Below, one piece after another: positions 54,147-62,507 of a stretch of DNA of 64,000 bases. This DNA comes from Ga0077523 sp038324085. Its GTDB lineage: Bacteria; Pseudomonadota; Gammaproteobacteria; Burkholderiales; Ga0077523. The stretch spans positions 62,001 to 126,000 of the forward strand of contig JBBQHP010000005.1 of NCBI GenBank assembly GCA_038324085.1, in the 5' to 3' direction. The stretch's first letter is position 1; every line of letters starts with the position of its first letter. The translations under genes and the position numbers were made by a program. Under the pieces are notes generated by a model. The model had not been told where the DNA came from, ran no database searches, and saw nothing but the letters and a program-made list of their open reading frames with translations.

Positions 54147-54932
54147 ATGGAAGACACGCTGTTCTCGGTTCGCGATCAAGTGGTTCTCGCCGTAGGCGCC
54201 AGCCGCGGCATCGGCAAGGCGCTCGCGGCGGGCTTCGCCGAGCGCGGCGCGAAGGTGATTCTCGCCGGCCGCGACGCCGCGACGCTCGAGGCCGCCCGGA
54301 TAGAGATCTCGCGCGAAGTGCCCGCGGTCGCGATCGTGTGCGATGTGGCCAAGGCCGAGGATGTCACGCGGCTCGTCGACACCGTGATCGCACAGCACCT
54401 GCGCATCGATACGCTGCTCAATGTGGCCGGCATCAACGTGCGCAAGCGGGTCGAGAACTACACCCCGGAAGAATTCGACCGCATCCTGAACATCAACCTG
54501 CGCGGCCATTTCCTGGTGGCCCAGGCCGTGGGCCGTCGCATGCTCGAACGCGGTAGCGGCTCCGTCATCAACATCGATTCGCTCAATACGTACGCACCGC
54601 TCACCGGCGTAACGCCATATGCGATGAGCAAGGGTGGCGTCAGCATGATGACGCGCGGCATGGCGCTGGAATGGGGCTCGCGCGGCGTGCGGGTGAATGC
54701 GATCGCGCCCGGGTTCTTTCCCACCGACCTGTCGAAGAAGCTGTGGGCGGAGCCGAAGATGGGTGACTGGGGCAAGTCCGTGACGCCGCTCGGCCGGCTG
54801 GGTGACGTGAAGGAACTGGTGGGCGCGGCGATCTATCTCGCGTCGGAAGCGAGTGCATTCATGACCGGCCAGGTCCTGCGCGTGGACGGCGGCATCAGCG
54901 CGGGCATCAACTGGCCGATCGACCTGGGTTGA
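54147..54932 (+). CDS. SDR-family oxidoreductase (gluconate 5-dehydrogenase-like)
   Basis: A 261-residue short-chain dehydrogenase. NAD(P)-binding GASRGIGKALA, NVAGIN (NxAG), the catalytic Ser in INIDSLNTYAP and Tyr-Lys in TPYAMSKGG (YxxxK), and the C-terminal GQVLRVDGGISAG. This is the classical SDR type, closest in pattern to gluconate 5-dehydrogenase/2-deoxygluconate dehydrogenase. The substrate is not determined by context. It follows the LEA-2 lipoprotein gene and is probably co-transcribed. Confidence 0.92.
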   Translation: MEDTLFSVRDQVVLAVGASRGIGKALAAGFAERGAKVILAGRDAATLEAARIEISREVPAVAIVCDVAKAEDVTRLVDTVIAQHLRIDTLLNVAGINVRKRVENYTPEEFDRILNINLRGHFLVAQAVGRRMLERGSGSVINIDSLNTYAPLTGVTPYAMSKGGVSMMTRGMALEWGSRGVRVNAIAPGFFPTDLSKKLWAEPKMGDWGKSVTPLGRLGDVKELVGAAIYLASEASAFMTGQVLRVDGGISAGINWPIDLG

Positions 54933-55081
54933 CGCCGCGGCGAATGCTTGCCGTCGCCGGCGCCAGAACCCGCGTGCGCACTGCGCCCGAGCCACTCTCC
55001 GTTGCCTGACGCACCTGGCCGCAGGCCGAACTGCCGGGTCGTCCACGTGGCGGCGCCGGGGATTCCGTATAGGATGCAGTG

Positions 55082-55891
55082 ATGGTCAACTTCACGCAGG
55101 CGTGGGACCAGGCGACGGGGGCGATGGTCGATCGGTTGCTGGCACACCTGCCGCAGCTGGCCGAAGCACTGGCTCTGCTGCTGATCGGCTGGATCATCGC
55201 CAACCTGTTGCGCGTCGCGACGCGGCGCGGCGCGATCCTGTTCGATGCGCTCGTCGCGCGCACGGCGGGGCACTCACGCTGGCGCGTCGGGCGCTCGGCG
55301 TCGGTGCTCGGGCCCGTCGCCTACTGGGTGGTGATCCTGTTCTTCGTGACGGCCGCGACGCAGGCGCTGGGCCTGCAGACCTTCTCCGACTGGCTGACGC
55401 GGGTGCTCGATCATCTGCCCACCATCGCCGCCGGGCTGCTGATCGTGGTTGCCGGCTACCTGCTGTCGAGCTTCGTGTCCGAACTCGTGCACGCCACTGC
55501 GACCGCGCTCGCGCCCGCGCAGCGCGCCGCGCTCGCCCGGGTCGCCCAGGGGGCGACGCTGGTGGTTGCCCTGCTCGTCGGTGCCGACCAGATCGGCCTG
55601 AAGGTGACCTGGCTCGCCATCCTGGCGGCGGTGCTGCTGGCATCGGTGATGGGCGGTGTGATGATCGCAGTCAGCCTCGGGGCGCGCACCTATGTGGCCA
55701 ATCTGATCGGCGCGCACTACTTCGGCCAGGCGCTGCGCGTGGGCCAGCGCGTGCGCGTTGCCGGCCACGAAGGGCGCATCGTCGACGTCACGGCCACCTC
55801 GGTGGTGCTCGAGACAGCGGACGGACGGGTGCTCCTCCCCGGCCGCGTCTACCACGAAGAGGCCATCGTCGTGGTGACCCGGCAGACGTAG
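55082..55891 (+). CDS. MscS-like small membrane protein
   Basis: A 269-residue membrane protein related to small-conductance mechanosensitive channels of the conserved-TM-helix type. Helices include LAEALALLLIGWIIANLLRV, VLGPVAYWVVILFFVTAATQ, TIAAGLLIVVAGYLLSSFVS and VTWLAILAAVLLASVMGGVM. A short beta-rich end (GQRVRVAGHEGRIVDVTATS, VVLETADGRVLLPGRVYHEE) matches the MscS beta domain, but the large C-terminal vestibule is missing. AGGA lies seven bases before the ATG at 55082. It stands first in an operon with the two MgtE-related genes. Confidence 0.83.
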   Translation: MVNFTQAWDQATGAMVDRLLAHLPQLAEALALLLIGWIIANLLRVATRRGAILFDALVARTAGHSRWRVGRSASVLGPVAYWVVILFFVTAATQALGLQTFSDWLTRVLDHLPTIAAGLLIVVAGYLLSSFVSELVHATATALAPAQRAALARVAQGATLVVALLVGADQIGLKVTWLAILAAVLLASVMGGVMIAVSLGARTYVANLIGAHYFGQALRVGQRVRVAGHEGRIVDVTATSVVLETADGRVLLPGRVYHEEAIVVVTRQT

Positions 55892-55894
55892 CGC

Positions 55895-56755
55895 ATGGCA
55901 GAGAACCGCGACAGCGCGCTGTCCCTCGCATTCATGCAGGGCCATCCCGCGCAGGCTGCCCGCGTGCTGGAGGCGCTGCCCGCGCCCGACGCCGCGGCGG
56001 TATTCGAACGAGCGCCGGTGCGGCTGTGCGCCGGCGTACTGGCGGCCATGCTGGCCCGGCCTGCGGCCAATTGCATCGCCGCACTCGGGGATGCGCGCAG
56101 CCTCGAACTGCTGGTGCCCATGAGCACGCAGTCCGTGGTCGCGATCCTGCGCCATCTTCCGGAACCGCGGCGGCGAACGCTGCTGGCCGGCCTGCCGACG
56201 GCATCGCTGGTGGCCTCGACCCTGCTCCTGGGCTACACGGAAGACACGCTGGGCGCGTGGGCCGACCCCGACGTCTTCTCGCTCTCGGCCGATACGAGCG
56301 TCGCTAACGCACTCGAAGGCATTCGCCAGACCCGAAGCGAGCACGCCACGCTGTTCGTCACCGATGCGACGCGGCGGCTCGTGGGACTCGTCGGCCTGGC
56401 CGCGCTGATGCAGGCGCCGGGCGCGGCGACCCTCGCGACGCTGATGCGCCGTCCGGTCGCCGTGCTGGCGGCGCAGGCGCCGCTTGCGGGTGTGGCCGGG
56501 CATCCGGGGTGGGTGCACGCCAGCCTGCTGCCGGTGGTCGAATCCGGCGAGCGGCTGGTGGGTGCCATGACGCGCGATGCCCTCACGCGCGCGCTGGAGC
56601 GCCACGCGCAGGCGCCGGACGCGCGCCCCGCCGTGGCGAGCCTGCCGGGGCTGCTGGCAGGGGGCTACTGGCAGGCGCTGTCGGGCTTGATGGAATCCGG
56701 CCTCGCGCTGCTGCCGCGAGTGCCGCCCATGACCGGGGATGCCGATGCCGCGTGA
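55895..56755 (+). CDS. MgtE_N/CBS-like half protein
   Basis: A 286-residue soluble protein. Its N-terminal half is built of short helical units like the MgtE N domain (LSLAFMQGHPAQAARVLEAL; AVFERAPVRLCAGVLAAML; VAILRHLPEPRRRTLLAGL), followed by a CBS-like pair (SVANALEGIRQTRSEHATLF; VTDATRRLVGLVGLAALMQ). There is no membrane domain. It appears to be a paralogue of the cytoplasmic Mg-sensing part of MgtE. It starts three bases after the MscS-like stop and overlaps the MgtE gene by 17 bases. Confidence 0.8.
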   Translation: MAENRDSALSLAFMQGHPAQAARVLEALPAPDAAAVFERAPVRLCAGVLAAMLARPAANCIAALGDARSLELLVPMSTQSVVAILRHLPEPRRRTLLAGLPTASLVASTLLLGYTEDTLGAWADPDVFSLSADTSVANALEGIRQTRSEHATLFVTDATRRLVGLVGLAALMQAPGAATLATLMRRPVAVLAAQAPLAGVAGHPGWVHASLLPVVESGERLVGAMTRDALTRALERHAQAPDARPAVASLPGLLAGGYWQALSGLMESGLALLPRVPPMTGDADAA

Positions 56756-58070
56756 GGCGCAGCTGGCGGGCGAGGCGGCGCTGACGCATCGCTTCCTGCT
56801 CGACTTTCCGTCCGAGGCCGCGCGCCTGTTCGAGGCCATGCCGGCCGCCGATGCCGCGGCGGCGCTGGCAGAGCAGCCGCCCCACGCCGCGCTACGCGCC
56901 TGGCAGGCGCTCGCGCCCGACGTCGCGCGGGCGGTCCTCGAGGGCCTGCCGGAATCCGTCGCGCGGCACCTGCTGGCGGAAGCCGAGCCGGTCGTCAGCG
57001 TCGCGGTGCTGACGCAGCTCGATCGTCCCGCGCGCGAAGCCTGGCTCCAGCGCCTCGACGGCGAAGTGGCCACCGAGCTGCGCGGCCTGCTCGACTACCC
57101 GGACGACTGCGCCGGTCGCATGATGGACCCGCGCGTCAGCCCGCTGCGCACCGGGATGACGGTGGCCGAAGCGGTCGAGCGGCTGCGCCAGATCCAGCGC
57201 AGCGGCCTGCGCGAATTGTTCGTCGTCGACGACGAAGGCCGCCTGACCGGCCGCGTCGAGGTCCAGGACCTGGCGCTCGCCGCGCGCGATCTGCCATTGT
57301 CCGACATCACGCGTGGCGTGGTCGCCTTCGTCAGCGACCTCGACCCGCGCGAGGAAGTGGTCGAGACCCTGCAGAAGCACCCGATCACGGCGCTGCCGGT
57401 CGTCAGCGTGAGCGGCCGCTTCCTCGGCACGATCCGACAGGCGGAGCTGATGGCCGCCGTCGAGGAGGAAAGCAGCCTCGACATTCTCACGATGGTCGGC
57501 GCGAGCCCGGACGAACGCGCGCTGTCGTCGCCGGTCCTGGCGGTGCGCAAGCGCCTGCCCTGGCTGCAGATCAACCTCCTGACCGCTTTCCTCGCCGCTT
57601 CGGTGGTCGGACTGTTCGAAGGCGTCATCTCGCAGTTCACCGCGCTGGCCGTGCTGCTGCCCGTGGTGGCGGGCCAGTCGGGCAACGCCGGGGCGCAGGC
57701 GCTTGCGGTCACGATGCGCGGCCTGGTGCTGCGCGAGATCAGCCTGCGTCACTGGCCGAAAGTACTCGCCAAGGAGGCGCTGACCGGCCTGGTCAACGGC
57801 ATTGCGGTGGCCGCGACGACCGGGGCCGGCGTCTACTTCTGGAGCCGCTCGGCGGCGCTGGCCGCCGTCATCATGTCGGCGATGGTCATCTCCATGCTGG
57901 CCGCCGGCCTCGCGGGTGCGCTGGTGCCGATGCTGTTGCGCCGCTTCGGGCAGGACCCGGCCACGGCATCGTCGATCATCCTCACCACCGTGACCGATGT
58001 GGTCGGGTTCTTCTCGTTTCTGGGCATCGCGACATTGTTCGCGCCACTGCTGGCGAACGGCGTGTCATAG
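56739..58070 (+). CDS. mgtE: Magnesium transporter MgtE
   Basis: A 443-residue Mg2+ channel/transporter. MgtE N domain (to about 120), CBS pair (125-245: CAGRMMDPRVSPLRTGMTVA; FVVDDEGRLTGRVEVQDLAL; ITALPVVSVSGRFLGTIRQ) and a C-terminal domain of five helices. The pore motif is LLPVVAGQSGNAGAQALAV, and the channel Asp is in ILTTVTDVVGFFSFLGIA. Cytoplasmic domains sense Mg2+ and gate the pore. The start overlaps the half-MgtE gene, so the two are coupled. Confidence 0.94.
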   Translation: MPMPREAQLAGEAALTHRFLLDFPSEAARLFEAMPAADAAAALAEQPPHAALRAWQALAPDVARAVLEGLPESVARHLLAEAEPVVSVAVLTQLDRPAREAWLQRLDGEVATELRGLLDYPDDCAGRMMDPRVSPLRTGMTVAEAVERLRQIQRSGLRELFVVDDEGRLTGRVEVQDLALAARDLPLSDITRGVVAFVSDLDPREEVVETLQKHPITALPVVSVSGRFLGTIRQAELMAAVEEESSLDILTMVGASPDERALSSPVLAVRKRLPWLQINLLTAFLAASVVGLFEGVISQFTALAVLLPVVAGQSGNAGAQALAVTMRGLVLREISLRHWPKVLAKEALTGLVNGIAVAATTGAGVYFWSRSAALAAVIMSAMVISMLAAGLAGALVPMLLRRFGQDPATASSIILTTVTDVVGFFSFLGIATLFAPLLANGVS

Positions 58071-58078
58071 CGCCGCTC

Positions 58079-58120
58079 ACCTTGCCGTCGATCCCCGACC
58101 TGCGGGGCCGGGCCCCTAGC
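58079..58120. repeat. Distant copy of the GC-hairpin core of the 118-bp repeat
   Basis: GCCGTCGATCCCCG then CCTGCGGGGC, one base, GGGCCCCT matches the core of the 19.3-kb repeat (GCCGTCGATCCCCGCCCCTG, CGGGGC-A/G-GGGCCCCT) with two or three changes. It fills the gap between the convergent mgtE and acyltransferase genes. As at 19.5 kb, the stop of the minus-strand gene (TAG, 58116-58118) is formed by a CTAG in the element. Confidence 0.65.
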
Positions 58121-58994
58121 CCGCGGGTTTCCGCCACGGATCGCCGAGCTGCCGGACGATCTCGTCGTACATCGGCCGCACATAGCGATCGAGCCGGTCC
58201 ACGACGCCGTCGACGTCGATCATGGACGGGATGCGCCGGCCCCGATGTTCCACCGGATCGCCTACGGCCACCACTTCCACGCCGAGCCGCGACAGGTGTT
58301 CGGCCAGCTTGGGTTCGGTGAGCAGGTAGAGCCGACGGATGCGATCCAGGCGCGCGAGCGCGATGATGCCCAGATAGAGCCCGATGATCATGTACGGGAA
58401 GCGCGGGAAATGCACTTCGCCGAAATCGCGGTCGGCGAGCGGCGCGGGGACAGGCTGCTCGCCTTCGCGCCGGCGGAATTTCGAGATGACCGCGAGGCGC
58501 GACGCTTCCGCGATGGCGTCGCGCGGGATTGCATCGGTGCCGAGGCGTGCGAAGTCGAGGGTATCGGCACAGACGCGCTCGAACGGCAACTGCGCGTCGA
58601 CGTCGTCGGCGGGCGGGCGGATCACTCGCGCGCACGCGATGAACTCGCCGGTGCCGATGTGACGCAGCAGAATCGCCCGGGCGTGCGAGTCGTAGTCGTC
58701 GGTTTCACGCTGGTCGCCGCGATCCGGTTCGAAACCCAGGTCTTCCACGTACACGCTGTGGCGCAGCCGGAACGTGCGCTCTTTCAACTCGTCCGTCACC
58801 GCCGCGACGATCTCGAAACGGGTGCTGAAACCGCGGCCGAGGTCGCTCTGGTCATTGCCACGGCGCGCGCGCGCGGCCGGTGTGGGACTGGATGAACGCC
58901 GATGCATGCGGCCCCCGGGAATCGTCACGCCATCCGGGACGCCGGGCCGGATGGGCAGGTCGCGAAACCCGCGGGCCGAGGCTACGCTGCTCAT
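58116..58994 (-). CDS. PEP-CTERM/exosortase-associated N-acyltransferase-like protein
   Basis: A protein of up to 292 residues in the GNAT-like FeeM / PEP-CTERM-system acyltransferase group. Seen: TFRLRHSVYVEDLGFEPD, then ETDDYDSHARAILLRHIGTG, EFIACARVIRPPAD, EASRLAVISKFRRR and FPRFPYMIIGLYLGIIALAR. The RHxVY-x-E-x-x-F and E-x-D-x-Y/D-x-H-x-x patterns are typical. Relatives make N-acyl amino acids or homoserine-lactone-like products. The N-terminal 90 residues are unstructured; starts at 58994 and 58907 are both possible. No exosortase or PEP-CTERM gene lies in the window. Confidence 0.8.
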   Translation of the reverse strand: MSSVASARGFRDLPIRPGVPDGVTIPGGRMHRRSSSPTPAARARRGNDQSDLGRGFSTRFEIVAAVTDELKERTFRLRHSVYVEDLGFEPDRGDQRETDDYDSHARAILLRHIGTGEFIACARVIRPPADDVDAQLPFERVCADTLDFARLGTDAIPRDAIAEASRLAVISKFRRREGEQPVPAPLADRDFGEVHFPRFPYMIIGLYLGIIALARLDRIRRLYLLTEPKLAEHLSRLGVEVVAVGDPVEHRGRRIPSMIDVDGVVDRLDRYVRPMYDEIVRQLGDPWRKPAG

Positions 58995-59085
58995 GGTTGG
59001 AGTCAACCCCTGCCTTGCGCAGCATCGAGCCCCTCGCCTGCCGCTATAGTGCGGTGCAATCACTCTTTCGACGGCGTGGCGGGCC

Positions 59086-59898
59086 ATGGCGCACATCAGC
59101 GGTCTCAACATCTATCCGGTCAAGGGCTGCCGGGGCATCTCGCTACCGGTGGCGATGCTCACGCCCACCGGGCTCGCCTTCGATCGTCACTGGATGGTGG
59201 TGCAGCCGGAGGGGCGCTTCGTGACCCAGCGCGAATGCCCGCGGCTCGCCCTCGTGGCGACGACATTGGACGGCAACCGCCTGTCGCTCGCGACTGCCGG
59301 ACTGGAACCCCTCACGCTCGCCGAGGATCCCTGCGGCGCGCGCGTCGAGGTGCAGGTGTGGGGCGATCGCTGCATCGGCATCGACGAGGGCGATGCGGCA
59401 GCGGCGTGGTTCAGCCGACACCTTCAGCGGCCCGTTCGACTGGTGCGCTTCGATCCCGCCCGGCCACGCCCGGGCGATCCGGAGTTCGCGCGCGATCTGC
59501 CCGCGTTCAGCGAGTTCTCCGACGGCTTCGCGATCCTGGTGGTCGCGGAAGCGTCGCTCGCCGATCTCAACGCGCGCCTCGCGACGCCATTGCCGATGAA
59601 TCGCTTCCGCCCCAACATCGTGATCGCGGGTGTCGAGGCCTTCGACGAGGATCGCATGACGGCGCTGACCGCCGATGCCATCGAATTGCGTCTCGTGAAG
59701 GCGTGCACGCGCTGCCAGGTCACGACGACGGATCAGGCCACCGCGCAGGTGAGCGACGAACCCTTGGCCACTCTCGCATCGTTCCGGATGCATGCCCACC
59801 TCGGCGGCGTGACGTTCGGCCAGAATGCCGTCGTCGCAAGCGGTGCCGGACGCACGCTGCGCGTGGGTCAGACGCTCCACGAGGTGTGGAACTTCTGA
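59086..59898 (+). CDS. MOSC-domain protein
   Basis: A 270-residue protein with an N-terminal MOSC_N beta-barrel (ISGLNIYPVKGCRGISLPVA; LAFDRHWMVVQPEGRFVTQR) and a C-terminal MOSC domain (MNRFRPNIVIAGVEAFDEDR; LVKACTRCQVTTTDQATAQV). The conserved Cys in CTRCQVTTTD is the residue that holds molybdenum in mARC/YcbX-type enzymes. Members reduce N-hydroxylated compounds with Mo cofactor. There is no ferredoxin domain. Convergent with the DUF488 gene. Confidence 0.92.
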   Translation: MAHISGLNIYPVKGCRGISLPVAMLTPTGLAFDRHWMVVQPEGRFVTQRECPRLALVATTLDGNRLSLATAGLEPLTLAEDPCGARVEVQVWGDRCIGIDEGDAAAAWFSRHLQRPVRLVRFDPARPRPGDPEFARDLPAFSEFSDGFAILVVAEASLADLNARLATPLPMNRFRPNIVIAGVEAFDEDRMTALTADAIELRLVKACTRCQVTTTDQATAQVSDEPLATLASFRMHAHLGGVTFGQNAVVASGAGRTLRVGQTLHEVWNF

Positions 59899-59910
59899 CT
59901 CCGCGCCCCG

Positions 59911-59933
59911 CGGCCGGGGTTGCGCGCCGGCCG
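59911..59933. terminator. GC hairpin between convergent genes
   Basis: CGGCCGG (59911-59917) pairs with CCGGCCG (59927-59933) around a nine-base loop, between the MOSC and DUF488 stops. There is no T tract, so a terminator role is inferred from position. Confidence 0.35.
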
Positions 59934-59935
59934 AC

Positions 59936-60322
59936 TCAGGCGATGCGCGCGCCCCGTTCAGCCAGCAGCGTGCGCAGAATCGAGCGGTGGCAGTGCGCTT
60001 CGTCGGCGCAATAGCACCCGACGGAAAAATCGGCGGTGTGCGACAACGCGGCGAGCAGATCGAGGGTGCGCGCGTTCCCGGGTGTCGCCATCTCGGCGCG
60101 ATACCGCTTCGCGAATGCCTGCCATTGCCGATCATTCGTGGCGTCCAGCGCGAGCTTCACGGTCTCCGCGGCAGGCGCCAGATTCGGGAACCAGACGTCA
60201 TACCAGTCGCCCGAAGCGAACGCGGTCTTCGGTACGCCGCGAGGCGGCCGGCGGACGGTGCCGATGCGCAGGCCTTCGCCGGCAAGTCTTGGCGTGCCGA
60301 GCCGGACGATGCGAACGCTCAC
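59936..60322 (-). CDS. DUF488-family protein
   Basis: A 128-residue protein of the DUF488 family: VRIVRLGTPRLAGEGLRIGT, SGDWYDVWFPNLAPAAETVK, WQAFAKRYRAEMATPGNART and the Cys-rich end VGCYCADEAHCHRSILRTLL. The Cys-Tyr-Cys and Cys-His residues near the end are family-typical and may bind a metal or act as a catalytic site. Function unknown. GTG 60322 gives the family N-terminus; the open frame to 60787 is not supported. Confidence 0.82.
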   Translation of the reverse strand: MSVRIVRLGTPRLAGEGLRIGTVRRPPRGVPKTAFASGDWYDVWFPNLAPAAETVKLALDATNDRQWQAFAKRYRAEMATPGNARTLDLLAALSHTADFSVGCYCADEAHCHRSILRTLLAERGARIA

Positions 60323-60812
60323 GGCGGGCGTCCCGGCTGCGGCGCGCGCTCGAACCGGACACCCGTGCAGCCGGACGCGCGCAACCACCCTGCGCCGGTC
60401 ACTCGCCGCTCCCGGGCATGTCGGTGCCCACCGTTTTCCGGCCGGTGTGTCCCGCGCTCGTGAGAACCTCGGTTCGTGCTTGTCCTCCTCGACGTTGACG
60501 CGCGCGCGATAAATCCCGCGGGGGCGAACAGCCCTCTGATCCCGGACCGCTTCCGAATATAAGCGATGCGACGGCTGCGTGTCCGGCGAGTTTCGGGCAG
60601 GCGCCGTGCGCTCGCCCTGCCGGTTATCTCGAGGCGCGCGAATCGATCCGGTTGCGAGTTCACCCGTGGGAACCGGGGCAACGCCGCATGGGAGGCGTCG
60701 CAACGTTGCGGCGCGGGCGTCGGCCTCACGGTCCGCGCCGTCGCGCCGACCGAATCCGGGAGCCGCTCGGGGGGCTGCGCTGAACACCGGGCCCAGGCGG
60801 CCCGGTGCGGCG
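60323..60812. other. Gene-poor region between DUF488 and fmdB genes
   Basis: 490 bases with several overlapping open frames on both strands, none with a ribosome-binding site or recognisable protein sequence. It must hold the promoter of the DUF488 gene and the end of the fmdB transcript. No clear terminator or repeat seen. Confidence 0.4.
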
Positions 60813-61160
60813 TCAGTGACTGATCATCCAGGGCCGCGCGGTCGGAAAGGCCTTGCTGCCGTCGGCGCCTTTCGCTGTCGCGCGCTTGGGCAATCCCGGG
60901 GAACAGCAGGCGCAGCCCGCGCCGTGCTGTCGTTGCGCGAGGTACGCCTCCTTCGACTGGGGCTCGTGGGCGCTGCGTTCGTTGCGCGCGAATGCGGCCT
61001 TGCGATCGGCCGCCATGCCCGACACCCCCGGCGCGGTGATCAACGCGCGCGGGGCCGGGTTGCCGCAGTCACGGCAGGGCTGCGGCTCGGCGAACTCGCG
61101 CAGCGGTCGCATTGCCGTGAAGTCGCCGCAGTCGCTGCACCAGTATTCGTACAGTGGCAT
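60813..61160 (-). CDS. fmdB: FmdB-family zinc-ribbon protein
   Basis: A 115-residue protein. The N-terminal FmdB zinc ribbon has C8-x2-C11 and C29-x2-C32 (MPLYEYWCSDCGDFTAM; PQPCRDCGN). The C-terminal half is less ordered and carries a CACC motif (83-86). FmdB was named as a putative regulator of the formamidase operon. Here it lies ten bases after the formamidase stop, which supports that link, though the molecular role is not established. Confidence 0.88.
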   Translation of the reverse strand: MPLYEYWCSDCGDFTAMRPLREFAEPQPCRDCGNPAPRALITAPGVSGMAADRKAAFARNERSAHEPQSKEAYLAQRQHGAGCACCSPGLPKRATAKGADGSKAFPTARPWMISH

Positions 61161-61170
61161 CGTGGTGTCC

Positions 61171-62400
61171 TCACTTGTCCGGCGAGATCGGCATGTCCAT
61201 GCCCTGGGTCACGCATTTGGTCGGGCCGTTCGCGTTCGGGCTGATGTCGAAGTCGAAGATCTGCGTCGGCAGCCACAGCGTGGCGCAGGCGTTCGGGATG
61301 TCGACGACGCCGCTGATGTGCCCTTGCACCGGCGCCGTGCCCAGGATCGAGTGCGCCTGCGCCCGGGAATACCCGAACTTGGTCATGTACTCGATCGCGT
61401 TCAGGCACGCCTGGCGGTAGGCAACGTGCACGTCGAGGTAGTGCTGCTTGCCCCATTCGTCGACCGAGATGCCTTCGAAGATCAGGTAGTCGTTGTAGGT
61501 CGGCGTGATCGTGCTCGGTTTGAAGATCGGATTCTTGATCCCGTACTTGGCCATGCCGCCCTTGATGAGATCGACCTTGAGGTGGGTCCAGCCGGCCATC
61601 TCGATCGCGCCGCAGAAGGTGATCTCGCCATCGCCCTGGCTGAAGTGCAGATCGCCCATGGACAGCCCTGCGCCCTTCACGTACACGGGGAAGTAGATCT
61701 TCGAGCCGCGCGAGAGATCCTTGATGTCGCAGTTGCCGCCGTGCTCGCGGGGCGGAACGGTGCGGGCGCCTTCGGCATCGACCTTCGCTTTCGTGGCACC
61801 GGTGGCCTTGCCGGCATGGGACGTGGTCGGGAACGGCGCATTGGCGAGCGGCGGCACACGCGTGGGGTTGGTCGCGATGAAATCGACTTCGCGCTTGTTC
61901 CATGTCTCCAGCATCTTCTGGTCCGGCAGGCAGCCGATGAGCCCGGGGTGGATCAGGCCGGCAAAGCGGACGTTGGGCACGTGACGCGAGTGCGTGAACA
62001 TGCCGCTGATGTCCCAGATCGACTTCTGGGCGAGCGGGAAGTGCTCGGTGAGAAAACCGCCGCCGTTCTTCTTCGAGAAGAAGCCGTTGAATCCCCAGAG
62101 GCTCTCCGGCAGGGCGCCGATGTCGAGCAGGTCCACCACCAGCAGATCGCCGGGTTCGGCGCCGTGCACGCCGATGGGCCCGGACAGAAAGTGGACCGTG
62201 GTCAGATCCACGTCGCGCACGTCGTCCGCCGAGTCGTTGTTCTGGATGTAGCCGCCGGTCCAGTCGTAGGTCTCGAGGACGAAGTCGTCGCCGGGTTTGA
62301 CCCAGGCCGCCATCGGAATGTCCGGGTGCCAGCGGTTGTGGATCAACTCGTTTTCGTACGGCGACTGTTTGAGATCAATCTTGACTAAGGTGTCCGGCAT
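61171..62400 (-). CDS. fmdA: Formamidase/acetamidase
   Basis: A 409-residue enzyme of the FmdA/AmdA family, which hydrolyses formamide or short aliphatic amides to ammonia and the acid. The whole protein is close to the family pattern: DTLVKIDLKQSPYENELIHN, RWHPDIPMAAWVKPGDDF, LTTVHFLSGPIGVHGAEPGD, GNCDIKDLSRGSKIYFPVYV, GDLHFSQGDGEITFCGAIEM and IFEGISVDEWGKQHYLDVHV. Length is normal. Upstream on the same strand are two ATPases of a urea/amide ABC importer, downstream fmdB. The set reads as import and hydrolysis of short amides as nitrogen source. Confidence 0.95.
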   Translation of the reverse strand: MPDTLVKIDLKQSPYENELIHNRWHPDIPMAAWVKPGDDFVLETYDWTGGYIQNNDSADDVRDVDLTTVHFLSGPIGVHGAEPGDLLVVDLLDIGALPESLWGFNGFFSKKNGGGFLTEHFPLAQKSIWDISGMFTHSRHVPNVRFAGLIHPGLIGCLPDQKMLETWNKREVDFIATNPTRVPPLANAPFPTTSHAGKATGATKAKVDAEGARTVPPREHGGNCDIKDLSRGSKIYFPVYVKGAGLSMGDLHFSQGDGEITFCGAIEMAGWTHLKVDLIKGGMAKYGIKNPIFKPSTITPTYNDYLIFEGISVDEWGKQHYLDVHVAYRQACLNAIEYMTKFGYSRAQAHSILGTAPVQGHISGVVDIPNACATLWLPTQIFDFDISPNANGPTKCVTQGMDMPISPDK

Positions 62401-62507
62401 GTCATCCTCTTTGCAGGTTTGTGGTCATCGAATGGGGCGGCCCGGACGGCAAGGGGATACCGCCGGGCGCCCCGGCACTGCTCTATTGCGGCGTCACCCG
62501 CGTCGCG

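Noticed and set aside
60323..60812. Several 60-130 codon frames between the DUF488 and fmdB genes
   Set aside because: None has a ribosome-binding site or ordered protein sequence; all are Arg/Ala/Gly-rich frames typical of GC-rich noncoding DNA.
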